DNA of 64,000 bases from Impatiens glandulifera (GCF_907164915.1 NC_061870.1:1843501-1907500), one strand, 5' to 3'. Shown: positions 45,941 to 59,994, counted from the first letter of the stretch. A program made the numbers and translations. The notes: generated by a model from the letters alone, not told the origin.

Positions 45941-47385
45941 TGTTACAACCTTAAATATGTGGCCTCGGTCTTGGCATGATTGTGGATGACCAGGACCGAG
46001 AGGTGCCTAAAAAGAGTCACGGGTGTGCGACAGGGCACCGAAAATGAGAAGTGTGGAGACAATCAACCTTTTGTCAGGGTATGATTGTGGAATGGAAAGA
46101 CCGAGAAAAGAGTTCCGAAGATGGGTCGTGTGCGTGCGACTTAGGCACAAGGTGTTAGCCAAGTTGTCTTGGCACAATTGTGGAATGCTAGGACCGAGAA
46201 GGTGTTTTAGAAGAGTCGCGGGTGGGCGACATAGGCACCTGATATGCGAAGTGCTAAAGCAACCAAACTTCTATCGTGGCATGAGTGTGGAGTGTCAAGA
46301 CCAAGAGAAGTGTGTTGAACAATGGTTGTGTGCGGGCGACATAGGCACAAGGTTGGAGCCAAGCGTTTGTCGTGGCATTATTGCAGAATGAAAGGACCGA
46401 GTGAATGCCTAGAAGGAGTCGTGTGCGTGCGACATAGGCATAAGAGTGACAACGTCTAGTGCATTGAGAGAATGCGTGCATGAAGTGCAGAAAAGATGGA
46501 GTCAACTAGAGTCGTGTGCGTTTGTCGTGACATGATTGCGGAATGACAAGACCGAGTGAATGCCTAGGAGGAGTCGTGTGCGTGCGACATAGGCATAAGA
46601 GTGACAACGTCTAGCGCATTGAGAGAATGCGTGCATGAAGTGCGGAAAAAATGGAGTCAAATGGAGACGGTTAGATGAGGACCAATGGCGACTAAATAGG
46701 GGACCTAGAAATATATGCATGATGGGTTGAGGACCCAAAATGTAGGCATGATGGGTTGAAGACCGGAAATGTCGGCATGATGGTAGAGAGGACCAGAAAT
46801 GTCGGCATGATGGGCAGAGTGGCGAAAAAAGTCAGAAACAGTTGGGACTGGTGGAGAACGTGTGTATAGTGGACGGTTATAACCCACTATAGGCGGTTGG
46901 ACCCACATCTAGTAGCTGGTGCGCAGCTGAGACCGATGGAGAACGTGGGGGCTGAAGTAGTGGACGATTGAGACCCACGACCGATAGTTAAGACCCACGT
47001 TCAACGACAACTGCCTGATAGTTTTTCCCCCCACCCTAGGTCGGTTATTTTCCTAGGCAGATTGTTATTTTTTGGGTATAAATATCTCCTAAACTGCACA
47101 AGACAAATTGTTGGATTTCGGATAGAAAAATATTCCCCACAAGTGAGAGTCATTTTGTGTGCAGCCTTGAGAGTTTATAACCTCTTTGTAATCGTTATTT
47201 GTGAGTGAATATAATTATAAAGTTGGGCGTGGCCCGTAAACGGTGTGTGTTTCTTTTTGCTGTATGTTTTATTGACTATTGTGGTGATTGACTGCTTGTT
47301 GAGTTTGATTGATTGTTTTGGTGCGCAAAACAAGTCGTGTAAGGGCTAAAAATCAAGTCAAAATTCCGCTGCGTTATTGTCCCTG
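45941..47385 (+). repeat. Gypsy 3' LTR with internal tandem repeats
   Basis: Begins TGTTACAACC after a purine tract. The first 700 bp hold about six diverged units with GGCATGATTGTGGAATG and GTGTGCGTGCGACATAGGC words about 100-105 bp apart (one longer spacing). Shorter 31-33-bp GGCATGATGGG repeats lie at 46725-46820. A TATA box GGGTATAAATA is at 47075-47084. The very end of the LTR is missing relative to the left remnant. Confidence 0.8.
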
Positions 47386-47633
47386 GGTTTGAAAAAAAAA
47401 GGGTGGTTGAACATTTAAAAACTCATAATATTTTTATTTTATTTTATTAGTATAATAAATATTAGATAATAAAATAATGTATTCTGTTATTTTATTTTAT
47501 TTTAAAATGATGAGTTATTGTATTTTTATAATATTTTTTTGATTTGTCAATGAATTCCTATTTGTATTTAAATAATAATAATAGAATATTAAGAGGTCGG
47601 GCCACAAACCCTGTCCGGGTTGGGGACATTTAA
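47386..47633. other. AT-rich spacer, no gene seen
   Basis: A/T-rich sequence between the Gypsy LTR and the promoter of the ribosomal-protein gene. It includes A, T and AAT runs. Confidence 0.5.
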
Positions 47634-47735
47634 AAGCCCATAAGTTCTATAAAAAAATCCAACGGATACGATTTATTATATTTTAATCCAACGGCCTACT
47701 CTTGATAAGCATCTATTTATAATGTATAACCCTAA
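47634..47735 (+). promoter_or_regulatory. RPS27 promoter motifs (site II and telo box)
   Basis: AAGCCCATAA at 47634-47643 contains a site II core (TGGGCT on the opposite strand), and AACCCTAA at 47728-47735 is a telo box. This pair is well known in plant ribosomal-protein and growth-related promoters, where TCP and telo-box factors bind. The distance to the ATG (about 95-190 bp) fits. Confidence 0.6.
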
Positions 47736-47828
47736 TTCTCTTTTCTAAGATTTGCTGCTATTAGAAAAGAGAGAGAGCTAGAGAAGGCATTTTGTCTAGG
47801 GCATCCGTGTTTCAACTTCTCTATCAGA

Positions 47829-48415
<587 letters not shown>

Positions 48416-49577
48416 GAATTTCAGTATTTTATTTTGGAAAAGTTTTTTTATTTTTATGTTGTGTTAGTTATTTGCTTCAAACTTCAAACCTTTTTGGTAC
48501 CATAGTTGGAATTTTCTTGATTTTAGGATGGTTTTGTTAATTAATTGTCAAAGACAAGTATGAATCCTTAATTTGATGGTGGGTTTTGCATTATATTAAA
48601 AGGGTTCTCTTCTTTTCTGTGTATTGAATATCAAATTTATACTGAAAAACAGTTTGCTTGAGAAATTCTATTCTTCTTCAATTGTAGCAATTTTAATTTT
48701 TATTCATGAGTGAGCTCGTATGTATGATGTTAATCATTGTTTTTATGACAGTTATTGTTGAATCTATTTGTCTATGTATGATTTTTGTGACAATGGTAAG
48801 TTGAAACTATTAGATTGCCAATGGTTTTACTATAAGGTTGAAGCTTATAGGAGATTGGGTTTGTTGAAAGATATATTGATTAAATGCATTCTATCAAATG
48901 AATGTTTCAAGATTTACATAAATTCACACTAAATTAAAATAAAGGGCATAACAAAAGCTTGTCTAAGAGACCATAAAGTTGATTCTCAATAAGTTGAAAT
49001 GGGGCCAAAATGGTCTCGCGAAGTCGGATGGATAAAATTTTACTTTTTACATTACCATCCTCGCCAGCGGGTGATACACAGGCGAGAACCAATCAAGTCA
49101 ATCCCTTTTCGCTTTGCACTCTCGTTCTTATTCTTTTTGCTGTGGACAAATTCAATGGAATAAATTTGTTACAAGAAAAGTGGCCCTTCTTCTCCTTACA
49201 TATTTCCGGGCAAAGAAAGTGCATTTCTTAATTCAATTTGTCTTATTGTTGCCCTTCTCTCTTAAATAGATCATTTTGTGAATCAATCGGCCACAGAAAC
49301 GAGTTTCAAATGTCTTTGTGCCTACGTGAAAAAAATTTCATAGAAAAACCATCCAATACACGCGGTATTTACATAGATGGGTGTGAAAAAACAGTTCAAT
49401 ATGAAAAAAAGTTGGAATACAATAGGATAGAAACCCAAACGAAATTTTCAATGGATTTCAATCTGGAATGTGCCCAAATGCTCAACAAGGACACTCCACA
49501 CCTTGACCAAATATGCATATATCTAGTGCTCCATAACAAAGTTCTCATAACTGCCTATGGTTTTGAATTGTGTTTCT
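48416..49577. other. Intergenic DNA between RPS27 and the COMM gene
   Basis: The two genes converge here, so both 3' untranslated regions should lie in it. Plus-strand frames at 49010-49231 and 49238-49621 have no recognisable domain, and the second overlaps the last COMM exon on the other strand. No gene is supported. Confidence 0.55.
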
Positions 49578-52500
49578 TCAACATGGTAGAGAATGCATGC
49601 ATGCTAGTGATTTCAGCATAGCTTCAAGAGAGTCTTTAGTAAGCTGAAACTTCACCTCCGTTTCGCCTGAAGGAGAAAGGGAATAATCCTGAAGCTGTAC
49701 AAACACCAAAAAATTAAATTTTGTAGACTTTGTTGAATAATTTAAGCAACCATTCATTTTGACTTTAATTGAAAATACTTTTGTATCTGAAATCCAAATT
49801 TGTCTTAGATATGGTCAATGAATTAATATGATAAAGATTCAAATTCTTTTGTATGAAATGTGCGACTCGTAATAAGTTGGATCAACAGTTAGGAAGGAAG
49901 TGATAGTACGTAGAAACAGATTCAGAATAAGTTGGTGAAGCCTAACTAGAATATTAAGGCAATGCCTCATGTGAATTATTTGAGTTTATGTTAATATAAC
50001 TCATTATCTAATCAACAATCTACTCATTAATAATATCATTCAAAATTATCAACCAAAAGACTCTGTTTCTAACTTTTTTCATTATTTATTTATGCACGGA
50101 ATGTCTTTTCACCCGAATAAGCCTAATTTTCAATAACTACATCAATCAAGTTATATTGAAATAAACACTTAGTTAATCAAATAACCCAAGAACAAAAATG
50201 GCCTAATATTTTCCCACAAGATCAAAGGATTCCAAATCAAGACTCAAGAATGACTGTAAATTAACTGAAGATATATAATTCTGGTGGTTTTGTTACAAAA
50301 TTTAATAAAAACAAATGACAAGTCTCTACTTCTGGAAAGGACCAATGCAAGTGAATGACCATGATTTAGATTCACTACCAATTATATCAAATAGGCTATA
50401 AGCGTATAATTACTCTTAAAATTACATGCCAACTTGCTACGATTTTTAAACTAACTTTTGTTAAGTTTCTGCAGTAGTTCAGATGGTATAATCTTCAATT
50501 ACCACCAACTCTTTAATAAGAACAGAATAAAAATGTTTTTCCTTGTTAGACAACAAATGAAAAAAAAATCAATATCTAACCATTTTTTTAACAGTAATCA
50601 TACCTTAAGACAAATTATAGCCAGTCTGTTAGCGGGTTCGTCGTTCTGATTCTCCACAGTCCATGTCATTGATTTGAGTAGAGGTAAACTTCCCTATATC
50701 TCATCGTTATAAAAAAAAACATTGATTTAATACTTTCTACTAGATTTTGTTAAATTGTTACTAGAACTAATAGTACATGAAGGATTTTTGGGTCATTTTT
50801 AAGCATTGAGGTTGCATTTCAGGACAATTCGATTATATACAAGCCTCTAACTTACGTAGAAGAAATAAGTGCGTGATGGACAAAAATGGAAGTCATCAAC
50901 CGGATTTTAAATAAATCAGACGTTTGCTTAAAGATCAGAATCACTGATGCAAGGTAGGCAAATTGTGATGTAAAATAGGACAATGTGAATACTGAGACAA
51001 AACTAGCATTTGATTCCATTCAAATTCAAACACATGGATTAAACCATTAATTAGATTGATTTATGCTTGACATCAAATACTAACTAAAGGGTGGTTTCCT
51101 GAAGACAGGTCTTCTGCTTTTGAACATGGAGACGTTTTCTTTATATATGCTCTTCACTAAGAGGAGGAATAGCCTTTAACTCAAAAGAGGTAATCCAAAA
51201 CTTTCTTAATGGTCTTTTCTACCAATTTCTCAATTTCAGCTTTTTGAATAAAGGTAATCTTATCCAAGTGTTAATTAAAAGCATCATCGAAATTCCTTTT
51301 TAGTTAATCATATAATTTCACAACTAGTTAAAATCCTCTCTTTCACAACCCTCGACGAAGTTGTTTGGGAATAATTTGGATTAAACAGGGTTCAAAGCAC
51401 TACAATAACAGTATCTCACTATTGAGAGGAACTCTAGCATTAAAAGGAAGGAAAGTAAACAAGAGAAATAAGTCTAAGTTTTTCTAACAAGAACAATAAA
51501 ACTACAACACTCAATAATATTACAGGATTTGTTATCATGTACCTGATCATCTGAAGGACCAACATCATGTTGGAGAGGGATGGAAGCTAAGTGTGTCACA
51601 TTAGTCTCATCAATGATTGGCATAGGAATCTCCATATTCTTGTTAATGAATCTGTTAACTGCATTATCTTGCCGAAAAGGTAGAATATTATCTGAGAGGG
51701 AAGACATGAAAGAAGATAACAGAACTTCATTGACATGGAGGGAGGCTTCGGCCCTTGGCAATAGATTCTGGCAAGTGTAAAATTAAATATCAGCAGAAGA
51801 CCAAGACAAGCATAAATTATAAGGAAAAAAGAAAATTCAACTAGAATTTAGAAATAGTGCAATTTGACAATCTAAGTGATACAGAAGTCCAAACAAGTAA
51901 TAATATGTTTGTGGAAATATTCTTTTGGATAACAAAAAATGCTCCTTTATGAGACTATACACATATCTCCCTCTTTAATTGGGCCCTAATTTGATGAAAT
52001 TCTCCCAAGATTGAATTATGTACACAACTCAGATCATGAAATATATAAAAACAAGGGTTCAACACTTGCATTCCCAAATACAAACCCTAGATTGATTAAC
52101 ATGTGTTCACATCCCCACGTTTAAGCTAAGGATATACTCACACAAATCCACTAGGGTAGTAGACTAGTAGGTAAGAAGGTTGGAATAAGCTGATCATTCA
52201 AGGTAGTACAAGTGATAACAGTCTTTTTAAGAGTCTCAAATTTGATTCAATTAAAAACATCTTTATTGAAATGGAGGTTCATGGCGGATGAGATGTTGTG
52301 TTAGACTTCTCCAAAAGGAAAAAAAAAAAGAAAGAAAAAAAGATAATGGTCTCAAAAAAGAAGTTGACCACTTTGAGATCTCATGTTAGATTTGACTCCA
52401 CATGAATTAATTGAGGTTCACACAAGCTGAACCGTCATCATAACAAATAAACCCAAAGACAATGTCATAGCTCAGACCAGAAGAAGTCCCACATTGGAAT

Positions 52501-54136
52501 TTTGTCCCCACTTAATTTACACTCCTATGCTATACTGTACTGTAACTCTATTTGTTCATCTAAGTATTCAGAAAAAAACAAGATATTAGCTTTGAAAAGG
52601 AGATTATGGTACTGTTGGCCAATGGCTACAATGTCTATCGTTAGGAGTTTATCACGTGTTTGTAGTTAGATAGTTAGAGATAGTTAGTATAGTAGTTAAT
52701 ATGTCTGTTAGTATGTTAGTTAGTAGTTTAATTAGTTTGTTAGAATAGTAATATAAATATATGATGAATAACAGTTGTAGTCTCATCTCTATTCTGGATC
52801 CAATCTTGATCTGTTCATCCATCTTCTCTTCCGATAGTCTTGTTTCCTTATCTTTCATCAAGAACCATAACAGAGTCAGTCAATTTACTTATTATGTTTT
52901 TTGGGCTTGTTAGATGTGATAATATTCAAATTATCAACCAAAATGCCTTCAATATCTTAGACAAATATATTTATACCTCTAATTAGAGTCTTTTTACACA
53001 AATAACTTTATATTCTTTAATAATCTACATCAAATAAAATTATTTTAAAAAAACACTTAATTATTCAAATAACCCAAGATCAACAAGGCCCAGTATGTGG
53101 CAGTTGATCTGTGCTGCATTTCATCAGTCAATAGTAAGTGAGTTTTCCATGCGCTGTACATGATTGCTTTATACGTTTGGACAAGCAAGATTTATACAAG
53201 GTGCCTTTTTTTCCCGTTGTTAAGACATGAATGGTCTCAGATTTAGGACCAATTATCTGCATTGGGCAAGCAAGATTTCAATCTAACTGCTGTTATTAAA
53301 TTTTATGATTTTCACTAAGTTAATTAAATAGTCATCCCTGAATAAGTTGTTGTTATAAACCCTCTTAGCCATTAATTTTGTATGTAAATGCAGTAAATAA
53401 ATTTCTGTAAAGCATCCCTTTCTTGAAAAGTGGAGCTAGAAACCTATCAACTGATATGTTAAATATGAAGCATCATGGACATCTATCAAATCTAACACTA
53501 TGTGCTATTGGAAGTGAAAAGTAGTAATGAACTGGAGAAATAAACAACTTGAAATCACCTTTTCCTTAGACACTTCTTCATTCCAGCTGTTCTGGTGCTT
53601 CTGAATTTGCAAGATAAGAATGTCTTGCAGATCAAGAGATAGATCAGGAGGGAATAGCTTCAAAAGGTCATCACCAGACAAGTTCTCACGACTACATTTT
53701 CTGATAAGTGAACGAAGGCATGCCAAAACCTATATAGATGAATATAATCCATTATTCATTGAAAAAATTGGTTGAGAAATGATGGATTATGAATATAAAT
53801 GATCAGTTCAAAACCCAACTACGATCATTAAATGTGTTATCAATTGACGAAGAAAGGAATCTATAAACTATAGATAATGGATGTAATCGATAGGTGCAAA
53901 TGATGCAAGAATGAGAGAAGGAAGGAGAGGATGAAGATTACAAGGTCGACTTCGGCAGTTGAAGGAAGATTGAGCAAAGACTGGAAATGTGATTTCTGAG
54001 GAAGAGAAAGACCAGTTTTCCGGGAAGCCCAGAGTATTACAAGTATTTGTTCGAGGTCTTCTTCGGACTTAATTGCAGAAAGCTTGTGCAGTTGCTGGTA
54101 CAATGTCTTCCCTAACTCCATTTCTTTCTCCCACAT
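49578..54136 (-). CDS. COMM-domain (HCaRG-family) protein
   Basis: Five coding exons: 54136-53942, 53729-53559, 51767-51543, 50693-50604 and 49694-49578, all GT-AG and in frame, giving 265 residues. The N-terminal half is helical and Leu-rich (LYQQLHKLSAI, then PPDLSLDLQDILILQI). The C-terminal 70 residues match the COMM domain pattern: LPLLKSMTWTVEN with the conserved Trp, then EVKFQLTKDSLEAMLKSLAC. In animals COMMD proteins form the Commander complex acting in endosomal recycling and NF-kB control; the role in plants is unclear. The last few residues (MHSLPC) look unlike the usual hydrophilic end. Introns of 0.9, 0.8 and 1.8 kb make it long. I am sure of the gene model and fairly sure of the family, not of the subfamily. 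Confidence 0.8.
52613..52872. repeat. Possible small solo LTR in a COMM-gene intron
   Basis: TGTTGGCCAATGG at the left and ACCATAACA at the right enclose 260 bp with TAGTTAG repeats and a CT-rich right part, resembling short Copia LTRs. Flanking pentamers (GGTAC and GAGTC) do not match well, so this remains tentative. Confidence 0.35.
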
Positions 54137-54944
54137 CACTTTTAAGACCTAACTGTGCGGTAAAAGATTCATTCTCATTGTTTTCAAGTAAATTCAACCC
54201 CGACCGATTACACACAAGTATTATTTAATTAGGATATATTTTTTTATAATATTTATTAATTAATATTATATATGTATTTTTTTTTATTTAAACTTAGAAT
54301 AATGAGAGGGAGCAACGTTGAGTAGCGACCCTCTACCCCGTCTGACAGTCTCTTCATTTTCAATTTTTACGTTTGGCTCTTTGGCGACTTTAATTTCTTT
54401 TTTAATCTTCCGCGACTTTGGTTTATTTCTTTCTTTTCCGCGACTTCGGACTTCTTCCTTCTTCCGCGTATCTTCTTCAGCAAGTTCGAAAGTGGTAAGT
54501 CTTCAAAGGTCAACAACATTGTTCCCGAACAACTCAAACCCTAAAATGATGATTTTAGTAACATCATTTTACTTTTATTTTTCAGGAGAATCAATTTTCT
54601 TAAATTATATCCAAGTCCAACACTAATAGAAGGTAAGTTCCCGAACATGATTTTCCTGTAGTTAGGGTTATCCCAAACATGTCCATATTTGGGAACTTGA
54701 TTTAATGTTTGGAAACTTTTTTATTTTCGTTTCTGGTTTTTGAATTTGTATCCATTTACAAAAAATCTTATTCACACATTTAGAAAAAAACCTAAATATT
54801 AGAATAGACCTACTAATACTACACATTTTAAACAAGTTAGGTTTCTAGATCTGTATCCATTTATAAAACCTTAGTCGATGGACTACTGAAACTATTCTTA
54901 GTCACACATTTAGAAACAAAAACATAAATATTAGTGTGATCGAT
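54137..54944. other. COMM-gene 5' flank, no further gene supported
   Basis: The first part should be the promoter of the minus-strand COMM gene. At 54320-54500 a CT-rich plus-strand stretch with three CGCGACTT repeats and a GTAAG junction resembles a 5' leader, but no coding exon follows. Confidence 0.45.
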
Positions 54945-55430
54945 TCCTATTGACCTTATCCAACACTTAGAACTATTTTCATGTTTTTGGGATGAGGTCA
55001 ATACCGAAAGATTTATATAAATCTCTTCATATTGACTTATTCCAATACTTAAAATTATTTTTGTATTTTTCAGAGGAGGTCTATACCGAGAGATTTATAT
55101 AAATCTCTCTCTATTTACCTATTTCAACACTTAGAATTATTTTCGTATTTTTCGGTGTAGGTCAATACCAAGAGAGTTATATAAATCTCTCACTATTGAC
55201 CTATTATAATTCTTAGAATTATTTTCGTATTTTTCAAATGAGGTCAATATAGAGTGATTTATATAAATCTCTCCTTATTGACCTCTTTCAACACTTAGAA
55301 TTATTTTCGTGTTTTAGGGATGAGGTTAATACCGAAAGATATATATAAATCTATCCCAATTGCCTAATCCATAACTTTGAATTATTTTCGTATTTTTTTG
55401 AAAGAAGTCACTACCTAGAGATTTTTTTAA
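54945..55430 (-). repeat. 82-bp palindromic satellite, about six units (array 1)
   Basis: Units contain GAGGTCAATACCG, then AGATTTATATAAATCT and TATTGACC. The spacer reads ACTTAGAATTATTTTCGTATTTT, the reverse complement of the spacer in array 2 (61116-62863), so this array is inverted relative to that one. An (AT)n tract follows directly. Confidence 0.9.
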
Positions 55431-55441
55431 TGTTAGTTCTT

Positions 55442-55975
<534 letters not shown>

Positions 55976-56566
55976 TACGTTGTTAGTGCAACACAAATGT
56001 TGGTGCAACACTACTATTGCTTACTCGGCTGTTAGCGCAACACAACTGTTGGTACAACACTGCTATTCGCTACTTGGTAGTTAGCGCAACACAACTGTGC
56101 TGATGGAGCAAGGTTGTCATCCCTTCTTCAGACTGCTGACCGTGCTTCTTCAGCACTGTTACTTGATCAAGTCTGTTGCCAGTACTTTTTCAGCACTACT
56201 ATTTGATCAAGTCTGCTGTCAGCACTTCTTTAGCTCTACTGCTTGAACAAGGTTACTATCAGCGCTTCTTCAGCTCTGCTACTTTAACAAGGCTGTTGCC
56301 AGTGCCTCTTCAGCTCTGCTGCTTGAACAAGGCTGCTGCCAGCGCCTTTTCAGCTCTGCTGCCAGCGCTTCTTTAAATTTACATGCGCATTAAAACATTT
56401 GCTGAAAATCAACGCATCATCAAAACTATGTCGTATTAATTTTAATTATCCTAAGTCCATTTTAATCAATTAAATCATTTTTTCATAATTCAACTTAATT
56501 AATGGTTTTCCTTTTAATCTTAATTTAATAAATTTCCCCTTTTTATTTTTTTAACTTAATCTAACA
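55976..56566 (-). repeat. 3' LTR region with two tandem arrays
   Basis: Ends CTTAATCTAACA, followed by a purine tract on the minus strand. A 40-bp unit (TTCAGCTCTGCTGCTTGAACA-like) recurs at 56151, 56191, 56231, 56271, 56311 and 56351. Left of it, a roughly 49-bp GTTAGCGCAACACAACTG unit occurs two to three times (55981-56100). The outer LTR end was not found. Confidence 0.7.
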
Positions 56567-56639
56567 ATTTTCCTCTTTTTAATGATGTTAAAACTAAGTT
56601 TTATAAAAACAAAAAAAAAACTGAAGGTAGATTTATATA

Positions 56640-59385
56640 TATATATATATAAATACGAATAAGCAAAATATTCAGAGTATTAAAAATCCCCCCTTTTTAA
56701 TTTCTTCCTCCTCGTCTAGGCTTCCCCCTTACTCCTCTGCCTCTTTTACTGCTTTCCCCCTTTTATAACATCAACATCCTCTATTCTATTATCTACTACT
56801 TTCTTAAGGAAGTTAGTTACTTCGGCAATTTGCATGCCCATAGTATCAATCTTCGTAGAGAGCTTCCTATTGTTGTTGCCGATGAAATTAGTCAAAACAC
56901 TTTTGAGCTTGGTCATTGATTCTTTGATGATAGTGACATCAATGTTACTCTTTGTGACCTAACTAAGGACTTTAGCTTGATCGGATGATGACGAGGCCAA
57001 TGCAGTCGATGTACCTCATGCCTGCTCCTTAAGGGATTCCATTTCCCCAATAATTATTTTAATACTCTATTGCAGAGGAACAATGGTATCATGTATGATG
57101 TTGCACAGATCCATCATTCCTAAAGATGACTCTTCTAGAGAATGATGAGTCGACTATTCAAGTTGGGAAACAACTGGTAGAATCTGTAGAGGAATGGCCT
57201 GTGCACTATCCTGAATGTCAAATGGCTTCGGATCTTTTGAATTTGGGGAAGATCGAGGAGACAATACATGTATTAGCGCTTGAGATGAGAAGTGAAGCTT
57301 CTAAATCTCTACACAAATGCCTTTGATAATCCCAGTTGCTTCTACAGAGGGACTGGATGCAGCCGGAAAGAGTTGTTTCTCAATCGAGAAGGATTGTTGC
57401 TCGTTTTAAGAGGGATGCTTCTTGACAGAGGGACTGAGTTGTGGTTCAAAATCTGAAGAGATCTGCTACATAGCAGCCTGGGAGAGCTGCTTCTCAGGAG
57501 CAAGGAAGGATGGTTGTTCAGCAGCTTGGGAGAACTGCTGCTCAACATCTAACAAGAAGTGTTGCTCAGTATCTTGAGAGAGATGATGCTCTAGAGCATG
57601 GGAGATCTTTTGCAATGCAACTAAAGAGAGTTGTTTCTCAGTCACAGGGAACAAGAACAACATATTTTTGACATAGGTTGCTCTTCGACATCTTGGCTTC
57701 TTGGCACTTCCAAAGATGGAGAGGCCAGAGAACTCCCTCTTGATTCAATCTCAACACCCCTGGAGGACTTAGTACCATGTAGGATTGACATAAAATTTGA
57801 GCTGAAAGAATCCAAGATCTCTTGCAGCTTTTCATTGGCTCTTACATCCAGCCATGTTGTTCTCTCAAGTGGATCGTAACTTTCCTATCTTACACGAAGG
57901 ATTGGGTGTAGAACACCTCCTCTAACATTGGCAGTAACTAATTTTCTCCTCTTAAGAGCTTCATGAATGTCTCTAGTGCATGACCACTTCAAGATCGAGT
58001 TCTCCAGAAATATCAGCGCCTTAAATTTCTTCTTATGATCGGCACTAAGAAAATTTTTAGAAAACCTCTTGTGGAGCCTTTTAGTGCTCTATTTATCGAA
58101 GAGTCTCAGCCTCTTCGTCGTTGTATTCTCAACCTCCTCCATAACTAGATCGATGGTTCGTTGTACGTGGAGGGAGCAATAGGAACAAAGACCGCAAGAT
58201 TTTTTTCCTTTTCCTGCAACTTCGGCAGGTTGTGCAGTAGTAGGGACATGTTCTCTAAATATAATACCTATAGCATCATGAACTCTTGCTATGAGAACTG
58301 CTGGAGAGATATTCGTTGAGGGAGCAGCTTCTACAGGAGATGTTGTTGTTGTATTTTCAGCATTCCTAATAGTTGACTCTACAGCATGTGTTTCAGCACA
58401 AACACCAGCAGACACAACAGTTGGTGCTTCAACAAGAACTTCAGCAGACGCCTCGACTAAATCCAGTTCAAGAATCACCTTAGGAGTCTCCTCTGCAATA
58501 GGGGTTTCCTCTAATCTAGCCTTCTTACCCTTGGAGACAGTCTTAGCTGTCTCTTCGATTGAATCAAGGTTTTGGCTGTTTGAGCTCGTTGTAGACTCCT
58601 AAACCATCAACTTCCTTCTTTTCCTTGGACGACGAGAGAGGGTTGAGCGTTTGGATAGAGTTATTGACTGTCCGCTCGACTACTAAGTGGATGAGTTAAG
58701 ATAGGAGTCTTGCACCCCTTTCATTTTGAAAATTTATTTGTTGACCGTTTTGTTGGTCATAATCCTGTTTGGGTGGACGTTTACTCCCTTGTATAGGACC
58801 TCGAGCAGCCTACTGATCTGCATGGCAAATCTAGTGTGCTACTTCTTTGGGAACGACACCATCATTATAAGGATTGAGAAACGAATAGATGATTAATTAA
58901 TTTTCATTCCCTTTGTTATCGCCACCATTATTTCGAATATGTCCTGAGTATAAGAATCAAAGGACCCTACCTTCGCCCAAAGGGATTTCAAAACAATGTC
59001 GTTGAGAAGACAGTATTCCGGCCTCAATAGATTCTTCTTTCCATGAGTCTCAACAGGAAAGGAGTCGTTTAAGAAGACCGTTTGCATTTCCTTGATCGTA
59101 TCGGCCGGAATATGGTTAAAAATTGATATCCCTTCCGTCGAAAGCACAAAATATTGAGCAAACAGCTCATCTAAAATAATAACATAAGCGCCTTTCACGG
59201 TGCACTGAATCGTGTCTCTGATTCTCCTTGCTGAGGAAAAGAACTCGCGAACCTTAGGTTCGTGAACTGTGAATGGTCCCCTAAGAAACTTCCTTAGACC
59301 GGAAGCTTTTAGGGCTTAAAATATTTCCAACATCTTCGGCATCCCTAGGTTGTAGACGGATTCGAAATCTACCTACATAGTATTT
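56640..59385 (-). pseudogene. Accessory gene of the second Copia (relative of copies A-C), broken
   Basis: From about 59385 down to 58893 the minus strand encodes the same domain as copies A-C: VDFES, a SGLRKFLRGP segment, VREFFSSAR, a TVKGAY segment and LLRPEYCLLNDIV, stopping where VNW is expected. A Thr/Ala/Val-rich linker (58089-58478), Gln-rich repeats of about 12 residues (57466-57600) and a short coiled coil (NNNRKLSTKIDTMGMQIAEV, near 56810-56870) follow. Several stops and frame changes are present. The architecture (domain, linker, coiled coil) mirrors copy C. The function is unknown. Confidence 0.6.
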
Positions 59386-59994
59386 TGTGCAAAAGAAACC
59401 ATTGCAGATTATTAGGGTTTGAGAGGGTGAAGATGAAGAAAGCTGGGATTCTAGAGAAGATAGACACCTTTAGGGTTGTAAATGGCAAATAGGAATATAA
59501 ATCGGTTTAGGCATGTTGGTCACACTTTATAGAACATGATAGACACGTGTCTTCATGTTATTTATTTTAAAAATAAATTTATTTTTTAAAAAAATCTTAT
59601 TAAAAAATGTGACCGTTCATTGTCTAAAGAGGAATGAAACCACAGCGTATTAATAAGATTAAAATAATTGTTCCACTCATCTTAAGACGCATCGTCTGAT
59701 ATACACTAATACAATCGACTAACTGTATTGTCCGCATGACTTGCCTTTTAGCTTAATATCACTACTATGTTGAAGGTGAGTTTCTGACGCACAACAACAG
59801 TTGTGTGTCGACAGTAGACTCCTATCAGCTTAGTGTCATTACTATGCTGGAATTCCAAATTGCTTAAGCACAGCCTCGTGTGATGTACAGTGTCATCAGC
59901 CGACTCTTCTTTTAGCATGGTTGGAGACAATATTTTCAACATGTCTAGCTTATCAGTTGTCCGATAAATTCTCCTTAAGTTTATGCATCATTAA
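59386..59994. other. Spacer between pol relic and accessory gene
   Basis: Non-coding by my reading. A degenerate repeat with CTTAGTGTCATTACTATGCTG-like words occurs twice (59750 and 59830). A weak TATA-like stretch (GATTTATATTCC on minus) lies near 59495, upstream of the accessory gene. Confidence 0.45.

Larger units (their letters stand above)
44273..47385 (+). mobile_element. Deleted Ty3/Gypsy element
   Basis: From left: the last about 22 bp of a 5' LTR (ending TATAACA at 44295), primer-binding site 44298-44310 (TGGTATCAGAGCC), decayed gag and protease, an integrase-core fragment in three copies, a G-rich purine tract (GTGGGGGTGGTC), and a nearly complete 3' LTR. Reverse transcriptase and RNase H are missing. 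The LTR tails share TGCGTTATTGTCCC. Most of the left LTR is lost, so no target duplication can be tested. Confidence 0.85.

Noticed and set aside
46254..46738. Cys/His-containing repeat frames on the minus strand
   Set aside because: They are reverse readings of tandem repeats in the Gypsy LTR.
49010..49621. Two plus-strand frames between RPS27 and the COMM gene
   Set aside because: No recognisable motif, no good splice or promoter context, and overlap with the well-supported last COMM exon on the other strand.
54318..54626. Possible new gene divergent from the COMM gene
   Set aside because: The CT-rich leader-like stretch with a GTAAG site is suggestive, but no downstream coding exon exists before the satellite.
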